Origin: an uncultured Flavobacteriales bacterium
Lineage (GTDB): Bacteria > Bacteroidota > Bacteroidia > Flavobacteriales > CAJXXR01
NCBI GenBank assembly: GCA_913063375.1
Contig: CAJXXR010000004.1
Location: 62,001-126,000 of the forward strand
Length of the DNA: 64,000 bases
Direction of reading: 5' to 3'
The number at the start of each line of letters is the position of its first letter. Within the stretch, counting starts at the first letter, position 1. Positions 34,866-43,804 of the stretch are shown piece after piece. Made by a program: the position numbers and the translations under genes. The notes under the pieces are model-generated. The model saw only the letters and a program-made list of their open reading frames with translations. It was not told the DNA's origin and searched no databases.

Positions 34866-34896
34866 ATCAACCTGAGTAAGGTTGAAATATTTTTAT
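34866..34896 (+). terminator. Weak intrinsic terminator after the ABC ATPase gene
   Basis: A 7-bp stem, TCAACCT with AGGTTGA, and a 5-base loop are followed by AAATATTTTTAT. The T-run is interrupted, so strength is doubtful. Confidence 0.45.
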
Positions 34897-34926
34897 AGAG
34901 AGGTACACTTCTATGAAATGGATTAG

Positions 34927-34954
34927 TTGAATTCAAGTACTTTCTGTATATTTG
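34927..34954 (+). promoter_or_regulatory. Promoter of guaB (TTG-N17-TATATTTG)
   Basis: A -33 TTG at 34927-34929 and -7 TATATTTG at 34947-34954 with 17-base spacing match the flavobacterial consensus. The -7 box ends 30 bases before the guaB ATG. Confidence 0.65.
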
Positions 34955-34984
34955 CAGGCAATTCACTCAAAATAATTGCACAAT

Positions 34985-36457
34985 ATGAATTCTAATTTCG
35001 CTGACCGTTTTATAGAGGAAGGTCTTACCTACGACGATGTTCTTCTAGTTCCTTCTTATTCAGAAGTATTACCTCGAGATGTAAATATTACAACACAGTT
35101 TTCTAGAAATATTCGTTTGAATGTTCCTATCGTAGCAGCTGCTATGGATACTGTATCAGAATCTGATCTGGCTATTTCAATTGCTAGGGAAGGAGGAATT
35201 GCTGTATTGCATAAAAATATGTCAATAGAACAGCAAGCAATCGAAGTAAGAAAAGTAAAAAGATCGGAAAGTGGAATGATCCTAGATCCTGTTACTTTAA
35301 GTATTGATTCAACCGTTGGTGATGCCAAACGTATGATGAAAGAAAACAAGATTGGAGGAATTCCTATTGTTGATGCTTCAAAGAAACTTATCGGTATTGT
35401 AACTAACAGAGATCTTCGTTTTGAAAAAGAACTGGAAAGAGACATCGAAGAAGTAATGACTTCTGAGAATTTGGTGACTACTTCAGAATCTACTTCATTG
35501 AAAGAAGCTGAAGTTATTTTACAGCAATACAAGATTGAAAAATTACCGGTAATAGATAAAAATACTAAATTAGTAGGTCTAATTACTTTCAGAGATATTA
35601 TTAAGATCAAAGAACAGCCAATGGCTTGTAAGGATTCATACGGAAGACTACGGGTTGCTGCTGCTGTTGGTGTAACCAATGATGTTCTTGATAGAGTTGA
35701 AGCGCTACGAGCAGCAGGAGTGGATGCTGTAGTTTTGGATACTGCGCATGGCCATACTAAAGGTGTGGTGACTGTTCTTAAAAAAATTAAAGCAAAATTT
35801 AGTGATATTGATGTAGTTGTAGGAAATGTGGCTACAGCTGAAGCAGCAAAATATTTAGTGGATGCTGGAGCTGATGCTGTAAAAGTTGGTATCGGTCCTG
35901 GTTCAATTTGTACAACTCGTGTTATTGCAGGAGTTGGGGTTCCTCAATTTACTGCTGTTATGATGGCTGCAAAGGCTATTGAAGGTAGTGGAGTTCCCGT
36001 AATTGCAGATGGTGGAATTCGTTTTACGGGTGATATTGCTAAGGCGCTTGCAGCCGGTGCTGCTTCTGTAATGTTAGGATCACTATTGGCAGGTACTGAG
36101 GAAGCGCCTGGTGAAACAATTATCTTTGAAGGAAGAAAATTTAAATCTTACCGCGGAATGGGATCGATTGATGCTATGAAGGCAGGGTCTAAAGATCGAT
36201 ACTTCCAAGATGTTGAAGATGATGTTAAAAAATTGGTTCCTGAAGGAATTGTAGGTCGTGTTGCATATAAAGGAATGTTGCGAGAAGTAATGTATCAATT
36301 TATTGGTGGACTTAGAGCAAGTATGGGGTACAATGGTGCTGTAGACATAGAAACGTTAAGAACAGCTAAATTTGTTAGAATTACAACTGCTGGTATACAC
36401 GAAAGTCATCCACACGACGTTACCATTACGCGCGAGGCACCAAATTATTCAAGATAA
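34985..36457 (+). CDS. guaB: IMP dehydrogenase
   Basis: GuaB oxidises IMP to XMP with NAD, the committed step of GMP synthesis. Inserted in the TIM barrel (about residues 90-210) are two CBS domains ([14 protein letters not shown] and [14 protein letters not shown]), which bind adenine or guanine nucleotides. The catalytic Cys is at about 309 in [12 protein letters not shown], and the mobile flap with [13 protein letters not shown] follows. The 490-residue length is typical. ATG 34985 is used; an upstream TTG at 34976 would add three residues. A consensus promoter precedes it. The PPIase genes start 11 bases after its stop and may be co-transcribed. Confidence 0.97.
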   Translation: MNSNFADRFIEEGLTYDDVLLVPSYSEVLPRDVNITTQFSRNIRLNVPIVAAAMDTVSESDLAISIAREGGIAVLHKNMSIEQQAIEVRKVKRSESGMILDPVTLSIDSTVGDAKRMMKENKIGGIPIVDASKKLIGIVTNRDLRFEKELERDIEEVMTSENLVTTSESTSLKEAEVILQQYKIEKLPVIDKNTKLVGLITFRDIIKIKEQPMACKDSYGRLRVAAAVGVTNDVLDRVEALRAAGVDAVVLDTAHGHTKGVVTVLKKIKAKFSDIDVVVGNVATAEAAKYLVDAGADAVKVGIGPGSICTTRVIAGVGVPQFTAVMMAAKAIEGSGVPVIADGGIRFTGDIAKALAAGAASVMLGSLLAGTEEAPGETIIFEGRKFKSYRGMGSIDAMKAGSKDRYFQDVEDDVKKLVPEGIVGRVAYKGMLREVMYQFIGGLRASMGYNGAVDIETLRTAKFVRITTAGIHESHPHDVTITREAPNYSR

Positions 36458-36468
36458 AATAATATTTG

Positions 36469-38442
36469 ATGAAAAAGCTTTTATTATCATTGACCTTTGC
36501 TTGTGCAGGATTATTTGCACAAGCCCAGGATCAAAATGATGCAATTTTAACGATAGATGAAAATAATTATTCTGTAGAGGAGTTTTTACACGTCTATAAT
36601 AAAAATAGAGATTTAGCACAGCAATTGGATCCCAAAAGTATGGATGAGTACATGGATCTATTTGTTAATTTTAAATTAAAGGTTCTTGATGCTGAGGCAA
36701 ATGGATTAGATACTTCTAATTTATTTACTGCTGAATTGGTAGGATATAGAAATCAACTTTCTAAGCCCTATTTGGAAGATCGTGAAGTAGAAGCAGATCT
36801 ACTACAGGAGGCATACCAGAGAATGAAATTAGAGGTTCGTGCTAGTCATCTACTTATTAAAGTTGGACAATCAGCCGCTCCAAAAGATACACTTAAAGCC
36901 TATAATACTGCCATGATGATTCATGGGAAGCTTAAAAATGGATCTAGTTTTGAGGATATGGCAATCGCTTTTTCTGAAGATCCAAGTGTAAAACAAAATA
37001 AGGGAGACCTAGGGTATTTTTCAGCTCTAAGCATGGTTTATCCGTTTGAGACAGCTGCTTATACTACATCTGTAGGAGAATTTTCACGACCTGTACGTAC
37101 CAATTTCGGTTACCACATTCTGAAGATTATTGATAAAAGACCTAATCCAGGAAGGGTTCGTGTTTCTCATATCATGGTGAAACATCCAAAGGAAGAGACT
37201 AAATCAAGTTCTCCAGCTGAAATCAAGAAAAAAATTGATGAACTTTACGCTAAAGTTGTTGCAGGGGATGATTTTGCAGAATTAGCAAAAAGTTATTCTG
37301 AAGATAAACAAACGGCTCGTGAAGGTGGAATGCTACCATGGTTTGGTACCAATAAAATGGTAAAAGAATTTGAAGATGCAGCCTTTGCTTTAAAGGAAGT
37401 AAATGAGGTATCTGCACCTATCAAAACTTCATATGGTTGGCACATTATTAAATTAATAGAAAATGAATCTATTAATTCCTTCGAGAAGGAAAAGGCCAAG
37501 TTGAGAAAGAAGTTACAGCGTAATGATCGTGCGTATAAAAAACAAAAGGTTTTCGTTGATAAATTACGTAACGAGTATAAGTATACCTTGAATAAAAGGA
37601 ATTTCGATAAAGTGATTAAATTAGTTCAACAAAAGAACTTCATGAATCCAGATTGGGACCTTGAGAAAAATACTAAGTATTATAAAAAGGAGTTATTTAG
37701 ATTTGCTTCATTATCATTTACTCAAAAAGATTTTGTCTCTTTTCTAAGAAAGAAGATGAATGAATATTCAAGTAGTCAAGATAAAAAGAAGTTCATAAAT
37801 GTAGCCTTGGATAACTATGTTGATCTAAATATTATAAAATATGAAAATGCTATTTTAGAGAGCAAATATATAGACTTTAGAATGTTACTTCAGGAGTACC
37901 ATGATGGAATGCTTTTGTATGAGATTTCTAAAAGACTAGTTTGGGATAAAGCTTCGTCAGATACAACTGGGTTACAAGCTTATTATGAAATTAATAAGGA
38001 TAGCTACATGTTTGGTAGTAGATTGGATGCAGGTATCTATACCTGTGCTAATGAGAAATTAGCAAACAAGGCTGCAAAATATCTTAAAAAAGGAAAGTCA
38101 ACAGATTGGATAACTGAAAAGTTAAACAAGAAATCTAGCTTGAACTTTAGCTTTGAAAAGGCTCTTTACGAAAAAGGTGATCATGAAAAGGTCGATGCTG
38201 TAGAATGGACAGAAGGAGTATCAACATTCAATCATGAAGGTGCAGAAAGAATATCTTTTGTATATGTAGAAAAGATCTTATCTCCAGAACACAAGACATT
38301 CAATACCATTCGAGGTATGGTAATTTCAGATTATCAAAAGTACCTTGAGTTGGAGTGGCTAAAGGGGCTTAAAACTAAGCACGAGATTCAGATCAATGAA
38401 GCTATATTTGAAGGTGTAAAAGCTGGGAAATACAATCAGTAA
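36469..38442 (+). CDS. Periplasmic peptidyl-prolyl isomerase with two parvulin domains
   Basis: The 657-residue exported protein has a signal peptide (MKKLLLSLTFACAGLFAQAQ) and two tandem parvulin-type PPIase domains, around residues 120-225 (RASHLLIKVG to GYHILKI) and 230-335 (RVSHIMVKH to GWHIIKL). A long lysine-rich helical C-terminal region follows. It should assist folding of outer-membrane or secreted proteins in the periplasm, like SurA or PpiD. An in-frame TTG at 36466 directly before the ATG is ignored. It is the first of three consecutive foldase genes. Confidence 0.9.
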   Translation: MKKLLLSLTFACAGLFAQAQDQNDAILTIDENNYSVEEFLHVYNKNRDLAQQLDPKSMDEYMDLFVNFKLKVLDAEANGLDTSNLFTAELVGYRNQLSKPYLEDREVEADLLQEAYQRMKLEVRASHLLIKVGQSAAPKDTLKAYNTAMMIHGKLKNGSSFEDMAIAFSEDPSVKQNKGDLGYFSALSMVYPFETAAYTTSVGEFSRPVRTNFGYHILKIIDKRPNPGRVRVSHIMVKHPKEETKSSSPAEIKKKIDELYAKVVAGDDFAELAKSYSEDKQTAREGGMLPWFGTNKMVKEFEDAAFALKEVNEVSAPIKTSYGWHIIKLIENESINSFEKEKAKLRKKLQRNDRAYKKQKVFVDKLRNEYKYTLNKRNFDKVIKLVQQKNFMNPDWDLEKNTKYYKKELFRFASLSFTQKDFVSFLRKKMNEYSSSQDKKKFINVALDNYVDLNIIKYENAILESKYIDFRMLLQEYHDGMLLYEISKRLVWDKASSDTTGLQAYYEINKDSYMFGSRLDAGIYTCANEKLANKAAKYLKKGKSTDWITEKLNKKSSLNFSFEKALYEKGDHEKVDAVEWTEGVSTFNHEGAERISFVYVEKILSPEHKTFNTIRGMVISDYQKYLELEWLKGLKTKHEIQINEAIFEGVKAGKYNQ

Positions 38443-38460
38443 AACAACTTAAATCGTAAA

Positions 38461-39366
38461 ATGGTTGGTTATCAGGAAAGCAGAAAATCATTCTATAACA
38501 TCCAATTTCGATTGGGTATACTTTGTATACTTATAATTTTAATCAGCTCATCTTGTTCCTCTTCTGGTGGACAGGATGAGCTGATTGTGGCTAGGGCAGG
38601 TAGTCAGCAATTAAGAAAGGCAGACCTTGAAAGAGTTGTCCCAGCGGGATTGTCTAGAAAGGATAGCTTGATATTTGTAAAGCGATATATAGATAATTGG
38701 GCCAAGGAAGAAATTCTTATGGAACAAGCCATTTTCAATCAAAAGGATTCTGAAGAAGAAATAAGTCATTTGGTTGAACATTACCGCAGGTCCCTATTAA
38801 AGCAGAGGTATATTGATGCTTATGTAAAGCAAAATTTGGATACCTTAGTGACTTCCGAGCAATTGGAAGATTATTATACGGCCAATGTGGCTCATTTTAC
38901 CCTTAGAGAATCCATTGTCAGACTTAGATACGTAAAGGTAAGTAAGATGGCTCCTAAGCTTGAAGAGCTTATTGAAAGGTTAGATATTGGGGAACCAGAT
39001 GATATGGAATGGTTGGAGGAATATAGTCTTCAATTTTCAAGACGACATTATTTTCAAGACAATAAATGGACCGCCTTAAGTGATATTGTAGAGCAGCTGC
39101 CTATAACGGAGTTTAAGCGGAACTTGATATTAGAAGAGCAGGGTGTGATCCAATTTGAAGATAGAAACGATTTGTATCTGTTAAAAATAGTTGATTACGC
39201 AATAAAAGATGAAATTTCACCATTAGCATTTGTGAAAGATCGAGTTATGAGTTTAATTTTACACCAGCGAAAATTGGCGATCACCAATAAGTTGGAAGAA
39301 GAATTATTCCAAAGAGCATTGAAAGAAGACAAATTTGAATTGTATTATGAGAATAACGTGGACTAA
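38461..39366 (+). CDS. Lipoprotein related to SurA N-terminal chaperone domain
   Basis: The 301-residue protein has an N-terminal hydrophobic segment ending in a probable lipobox (LISSSC). The rest is mostly helical, with the pattern of SurA/PpiD chaperone modules (KRYIDNWAKEEILMEQA, then HYRRSLLKQRYIDAYVKQNLD), but no intact parvulin active-site motif was seen. It may be a chaperone-only PPIase relative that binds outer-membrane protein clients. It lies between two clear PPIase genes, and its 3' end overlaps the next gene by 20 bases, so the three are probably one functional group. Confidence 0.75.
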   Translation: MVGYQESRKSFYNIQFRLGILCILIILISSSCSSSGGQDELIVARAGSQQLRKADLERVVPAGLSRKDSLIFVKRYIDNWAKEEILMEQAIFNQKDSEEEISHLVEHYRRSLLKQRYIDAYVKQNLDTLVTSEQLEDYYTANVAHFTLRESIVRLRYVKVSKMAPKLEELIERLDIGEPDDMEWLEEYSLQFSRRHYFQDNKWTALSDIVEQLPITEFKRNLILEEQGVIQFEDRNDLYLLKIVDYAIKDEISPLAFVKDRVMSLILHQRKLAITNKLEEELFQRALKEDKFELYYENNVD

Positions 39367-40693
39367 AAATCTATTGTATTTATTGGGTTTCATAACCTTT
39401 TTTGGTGCAAATGCACAAAAGACAGTTATAGATGAAGTAATTGCTGTAGTAGGGAAAAATGCCATTTTCCTTTCTGATTTTGAACAGCAATTGGTGCAAT
39501 ATGAAACACAAGGGATTGATGTAACACCAAAGTTGAAGTCTAAGGTTTTGGAGGAGCTTTTGGTGCAACAATTATTGGTACATAAAGCAGATATTGATAG
39601 TATTGTTATTGATGAATTTGAAATCGATTCTGAAGTAGAGAATAGATTGAAATATTTCGAGAAGCAAATTGGAGGTAGAGATCAATTGGAAGCCTATTTC
39701 AAAAAGAGTGTAGCGGAAATCAAAGATGAAATGCGTGGTCCATTGGAAGATCAGATGAAGTCTCAACGTGCTAAATGGGCAGTAATGGAAGGAATTTCAA
39801 TTACTCCTGCTGAGATTAATCGATACTTTTACGGAATTACAAAAGATAGTTTACCTGTAATTAATGATCAAGTAGAAATAGGACAAATCCTTAGATTTCC
39901 ACCAGCAAATATTACAGCTGTTACAGAGACAAAGCGAAAGCTGAAGGATTTGAAAGAACGTGTTTTGAGTGGCGAAAGCTTTGAAACATTGGCTATTCTT
40001 TATTCAGAAGATCCGGGGTCTTCAAGAAATGGTGGATTATACGAAAGTGTAAAACGTGGGATGTTTGTAAAAGAATTTGAAGCGGTAATGTTCAGCCTTA
40101 AAGTGAATGAAATTTCAGATGTTTTCAAAACTGAATATGGATACCACATTGTTCAACTAGTTGCTAGAAATGGTGAGCAAGTTGATTTACGTCATATTCT
40201 AATATCTCCAAAAATTGGTCAAGACGACTTATTGGAAACAAGAGATTTCCTAGATAGTTTAAAGACAATAATTGAAGAGGAAGATATCACCTTTAAAGAG
40301 GCTGCTATTAAGTTTTCGGATGATGTGAAAACGAAGAATAATGGTGGAATCCTTATCAATGATCAGGTAGGAAGTACTTTCTTCGAATTGGAAAAAATGG
40401 ACCGTACCTTAAGTACAGCGATCGAAGGATTGGAAATGGATGATATTTCTACACCTATGTACGTTAAAATGGATGACGGGAAAGAGGCTTACAGAATATT
40501 GTACATCAAAAATAGAAAAGAAAAACATATCGCTAATTTAAAGGATGATTATCAAAGAATTCAAGGAATGGCCTTGAGTGATAAGCAATCATCCATTATG
40601 AAAAATTGGGCGAATAGAATGATCAGTGAAACCTATATTATGATTTCTGGTGACTATAGCGCTTTGAAGTTTAATTATAATTGGAACAAATAA
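39347..40693 (+). CDS. surA: SurA-like periplasmic peptidyl-prolyl isomerase
   Basis: The 448-residue protein has a signal peptide (RITWTKNLLYLLGFITFFGANAQ region), a SurA N-terminal chaperone domain (VIDEVIAVVGKNAIFLSDFEQQ) and two parvulin domains, the first near residues 170-275 (IGQILRFPP to GYHIVQLV) and the second from about 280 (DLRHILISPKIG). This is the SurA layout and makes it the best candidate for the main outer-membrane protein chaperone. ATG 39347 is favoured over an in-frame TTG at 39335. It overlaps the preceding lipoprotein gene and is 6 bases from the MoxR gene. Confidence 0.9.
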   Translation: MRITWTKNLLYLLGFITFFGANAQKTVIDEVIAVVGKNAIFLSDFEQQLVQYETQGIDVTPKLKSKVLEELLVQQLLVHKADIDSIVIDEFEIDSEVENRLKYFEKQIGGRDQLEAYFKKSVAEIKDEMRGPLEDQMKSQRAKWAVMEGISITPAEINRYFYGITKDSLPVINDQVEIGQILRFPPANITAVTETKRKLKDLKERVLSGESFETLAILYSEDPGSSRNGGLYESVKRGMFVKEFEAVMFSLKVNEISDVFKTEYGYHIVQLVARNGEQVDLRHILISPKIGQDDLLETRDFLDSLKTIIEEEDITFKEAAIKFSDDVKTKNNGGILINDQVGSTFFELEKMDRTLSTAIEGLEMDDISTPMYVKMDDGKEAYRILYIKNRKEKHIANLKDDYQRIQGMALSDKQSSIMKNWANRMISETYIMISGDYSALKFNYNWNK

Positions 40694-40699
40694 GATACT

Positions 40700-41662
40700 A
40701 TGTCACAATCGGTAGATGCACAATCTATAGATCAACTAGGAGAGAAGTACCAACTATTAAGGAATGAAATTTCTAAGGTAATTGTAGGACAGGATTCTGT
40801 TGTTGAAGAGTTAATCATATCTATTTTTAGTAATGGTCATTGTTTATTAGTAGGGGTGCCTGGTTTGGCAAAAACCTTATTGGTGAACACATTATCTAAA
40901 GCATTGGGGCTTAGTTTTAATAGGATTCAATTTACTCCTGATTTAATGCCTAGTGACATTATTGGGACTGAAATATTGGATGCGAACAAGCAATTTAAAT
41001 TTGTTAAAGGGCCATTGTTTGCCAATATTATTTTGGCGGATGAGATAAACAGAACTCCTCCCAAAACGCAGTCAGCCTTGTTAGAGGCCATGCAAGAGAA
41101 ATCTGTTACAATGGCAGGGAAGTCTTATGAACTTGGGAAACCATTCTTTGTATTGGCTACTCAAAACCCCATAGAACAAGAAGGAACGTATCCATTACCA
41201 GAAGCTCAATTGGATAGATTTATGTTCCAAATTCAAGTGGAATATCCAAGTTTTGATGAAGAGGTGGAGATAGTAAAAAACACTACTTCAAATAGAAAGG
41301 TGGAATTGAATCAGGTTATTTCTTCTAAAGAAATTCTGGATATTCAAGGTCTGATTCGTAGAATGCCTATAGCAGATAATGTATTGAAGTATGCTGTTCG
41401 TTTGGCATCAAGTACAAGGCCAGGAATGCCGAATAGCCCAGAAATGGTAAATAAGTATATTACTTGGGGTGCCGGACCTAGAGCTTCTCAATATCTAGTG
41501 CTTGGTGCTAAAACTTATGCCGCTATCAAAGGGAAATATTCTCCAGACATTGAAGATGTTCAGGAGGTTGCACTATCTATCTTGAGGCATCGTGTGTTGA
41601 GAAACTATAAAGCTGAAGCAGAAGGTTATAGTTTAGAGGCGATTCTAAAATCGTTATATTAA
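40700..41662 (+). CDS. MoxR-family AAA+ ATPase
   Basis: The 320-residue cytoplasmic ATPase has Walker A GVPGLAKT (52-59), Walker B with ILADEINRTPPKTQSALLEAM (about 111-131), and sensor NPIEQEGTYPLPEAQLDRF, all standard for the MoxR/RavA group of chaperone-like ATPases. MoxR proteins usually work with von Willebrand A-domain proteins (BatA/BatB type), but none is next to this gene, which instead closes the foldase cluster. A terminator follows, so guaB or the PPIase genes may share its transcript. Confidence 0.94.
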   Translation: MSQSVDAQSIDQLGEKYQLLRNEISKVIVGQDSVVEELIISIFSNGHCLLVGVPGLAKTLLVNTLSKALGLSFNRIQFTPDLMPSDIIGTEILDANKQFKFVKGPLFANIILADEINRTPPKTQSALLEAMQEKSVTMAGKSYELGKPFFVLATQNPIEQEGTYPLPEAQLDRFMFQIQVEYPSFDEEVEIVKNTTSNRKVELNQVISSKEILDIQGLIRRMPIADNVLKYAVRLASSTRPGMPNSPEMVNKYITWGAGPRASQYLVLGAKTYAAIKGKYSPDIEDVQEVALSILRHRVLRNYKAEAEGYSLEAILKSLY

Positions 41663-41686
41663 ACATCCTTTTCCTGATATAAAATT

Positions 41687-41716
41687 AAAGCCTCCATATT
41701 TGGAGGCTTTTTTTAT
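41687..41716. terminator. Intrinsic terminator between moxR-like and metal-receptor-like genes
   Basis: A 10-bp stem AAAGCCTCCA/TGGAGGCTTT with a 4-base loop and T-run follows the MoxR gene. The converging gene ends within its T-run. Confidence 0.88.
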
Positions 41717-42501
41717 AGGTGTAGTTTGGATTTTAATTCTTCAAAATAATCGGCGGCGTGTACTAGTCGTGATCCATACCAAGAGAAATATTCTCCATCT
41801 ACCAAATGTACGCTGCCCTCTAGCCCAAATCCTTCCATTTGATTTTTATTTTTCTCCTTGAAAGGATACGGTTCTGAGGATAGAAATATATAATCTGGAT
41901 TTAGTCCCTTTATTTTTTCAAGGCTTATTTCGGGATAGCGACTTTCTAATTGTTCTGCTAAATTGTGAATACCAATGTGTTTTAATACTGCATTGATAAA
42001 AGTGTTTTCTCCAGCCAGCATATAGGGCTTTTGCCATATAAAATATAGGCAACTTGCTTGAATCCTTGGAGATGCTAGTTTGGCCCACTTTTCCTGACCC
42101 TTTTGAACCATTAAATCCGATAATTTTTCTTTTTGAAAAATGTGACCGATTGCCCTTATCATTTCCCAGGCTTCTTCAAACTTATTTATATCGCTAATCC
42201 AAACTGGAAATTCTTTGGATAAAGTCTCAATTTGATCCTGTTGATTTTCCTCTTTATTTGCTATAATTATATCTGGATTTAAAGCCCTGATTTTATCAAT
42301 GTCAAGATCCTTGGTGCCTCCAATAATATTCAACTCCTGTCTTAATTCTGGGGGATGAATACAGTATTTTGTAATGCCAACTATTTGTTCCCTTAAGCCT
42401 AGATCTATTAATAGTTCTGTTTGAGAAGGGACTAAAGAAACGATACGTTTTGTCGACTGGAAGATTACTTCTCTTCCCATTTGGTCAATTACTGAAGGCA
42501 T
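41713..42501 (-). CDS. Helical backbone metal receptor (BtuF/FhuD-like) without signal peptide
   Basis: The 262-residue protein has the two-lobe fold of class III periplasmic binding proteins for vitamin B12, heme or siderophores: RIVSLVPSQTELLIDLGL, VGITKYCIHPP, GGTKDLDIDKIRALNPDIII, and later GLNPDYIFLSSEP. No signal peptide or lipobox is present and no upstream start extends the frame, so the product appears cytoplasmic. Bacteroidota carry such signal-less relatives of unknown role. It is 3 bases downstream of an FtsX-type permease gene. Binding of a cobalamin- or metal-like ligand is inferred. Confidence 0.8.
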   Translation of the reverse strand: MPSVIDQMGREVIFQSTKRIVSLVPSQTELLIDLGLREQIVGITKYCIHPPELRQELNIIGGTKDLDIDKIRALNPDIIIANKEENQQDQIETLSKEFPVWISDINKFEEAWEMIRAIGHIFQKEKLSDLMVQKGQEKWAKLASPRIQASCLYFIWQKPYMLAGENTFINAVLKHIGIHNLAEQLESRYPEISLEKIKGLNPDYIFLSSEPYPFKEKNKNQMEGFGLEGSVHLVDGEYFSWYGSRLVHAADYFEELKSKLHL

Positions 42502-42504
42502 CTT

Positions 42505-43734
42505 TTATTCGAATTTAAGGGCCTTAATTGGATGGATGTATTTGATGAAATAGGAGGGGCCTATTAGAATCAGAATACAAACGAATATGGTTCCCAGATT
42601 TAGCAAAAGGATTTCCAGCCATGTAATGGAGACTGGTACATAGGATACATAATAGGTGCTTGCATCTAGAGGAATGATATGCCAATAGTATTGTGCTAAG
42701 CAAATTGAAATACCAATGATATTTCCCCAAATCAATCCCCTAATTATTAAATAAAAAGCATTGTAAATGAATATTTTTCGAATGCTCCAGTCATCTTGTC
42801 CCAAGGATTTTAATAGTCCCACCATTTGAGTTCTTTCTAATATGGTTATCAATAGGGCAGAGATCATATTTATTGAGGCAACTAAAGAGATTATCACCAA
42901 TAAAATATAAATATTGGTGTCGAACATTTCTGTCCATAAGAAAATGTCTGGGTACATTTCTCGAATTGATTTCGATTGAATATTGAAAGGGCTTATTTCT
43001 GCCAATTCTACTGTTCTTAGATCCAATTTTTCATAGTCATCTATGTACACTTCTAAGAAAGCAAATTCATTGTCCTTCCAATTGTTTAAATTCTGAATCT
43101 GTCTCAGATCACAAAAAATAAATAATTTATCGGTGTCCATTCCTACTTCATACAAACCAGAAATGGTATACTTCTTTACTCTACTATTTCCGCTCTCTTC
43201 ATTGATGAAGTATAGATCAATTTTATCGCCTATTTCATAGTTCATTTGACGGGCCAGAGTAGCTGATATCACTACTTCCTTACTCGCCTTTTCATTACCT
43301 TGAATGGGTATTTTTCCTTTTGATAAAAAGGGAGAGATGAATTGCCAGGAATCCTGATTCTCCATTCCTTTTAGAATGACACCACTGAAGGCTACTCCGT
43401 TTTTTGCAATCCCCGTTTTATAGCCAGACTTTTGAACATGGGTGAATCCTGGATTTTGTTGAAGCTCGTATATAAAGGAGTCGGAAAGGTTTATGGGAGA
43501 GAAGTCATAAGAATTGTTCAGGTCATAGTGACTAAGCTGAACATGACCAGAGATTGCAATCATCTTATTCCTAATTTCCTTTTGCAATCCATATCCACTT
43601 GCCATGGCAATAATCATGACAATAATCCCAATGGCTATGGAGCTAATGGAAACTGTAATTATTGGTTTTGAAATGCTATCTTTACTTAGCCTTTCACGAA
43701 TGATCCGTTTTGATATAAAAAATGGAAAGTTCAA
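42505..43734 (-). CDS. FtsX-like ABC permease (LolE/MacB type)
   Basis: The 409-residue inner-membrane protein has one N-terminal helix (about 25-48, IITVSISSIAIGIIVMIIAMA), a large periplasmic domain, and three C-terminal helices typical of the FtsX/MacB superfamily (IYILLVIISLVASINMISAL, LIIRGLIWGNIIGISI). Such permeases drive mechanotransmission, for example lipoprotein release (LolCE) or peptide export. No ATPase gene is adjacent, so its partner is elsewhere. The start is TTG (43734), with an in-frame stop just upstream and no alternative ATG before the first helix. Confidence 0.88.
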   Translation of the reverse strand: MNFPFFISKRIIRERLSKDSISKPIITVSISSIAIGIIVMIIAMASGYGLQKEIRNKMIAISGHVQLSHYDLNNSYDFSPINLSDSFIYELQQNPGFTHVQKSGYKTGIAKNGVAFSGVILKGMENQDSWQFISPFLSKGKIPIQGNEKASKEVVISATLARQMNYEIGDKIDLYFINEESGNSRVKKYTISGLYEVGMDTDKLFIFCDLRQIQNLNNWKDNEFAFLEVYIDDYEKLDLRTVELAEISPFNIQSKSIREMYPDIFLWTEMFDTNIYILLVIISLVASINMISALLITILERTQMVGLLKSLGQDDWSIRKIFIYNAFYLIIRGLIWGNIIGISICLAQYYWHIIPLDASTYYVSYVPVSITWLEILLLNLGTIFVCILILIGPSYFIKYIHPIKALKFE

Positions 43735-43804
43735 ATTATACCCCTTTGTTCAATTAATTGTTTAGTACCCGACGTATATAAATCCTTATAACAGATTAGA
43801 ATTT

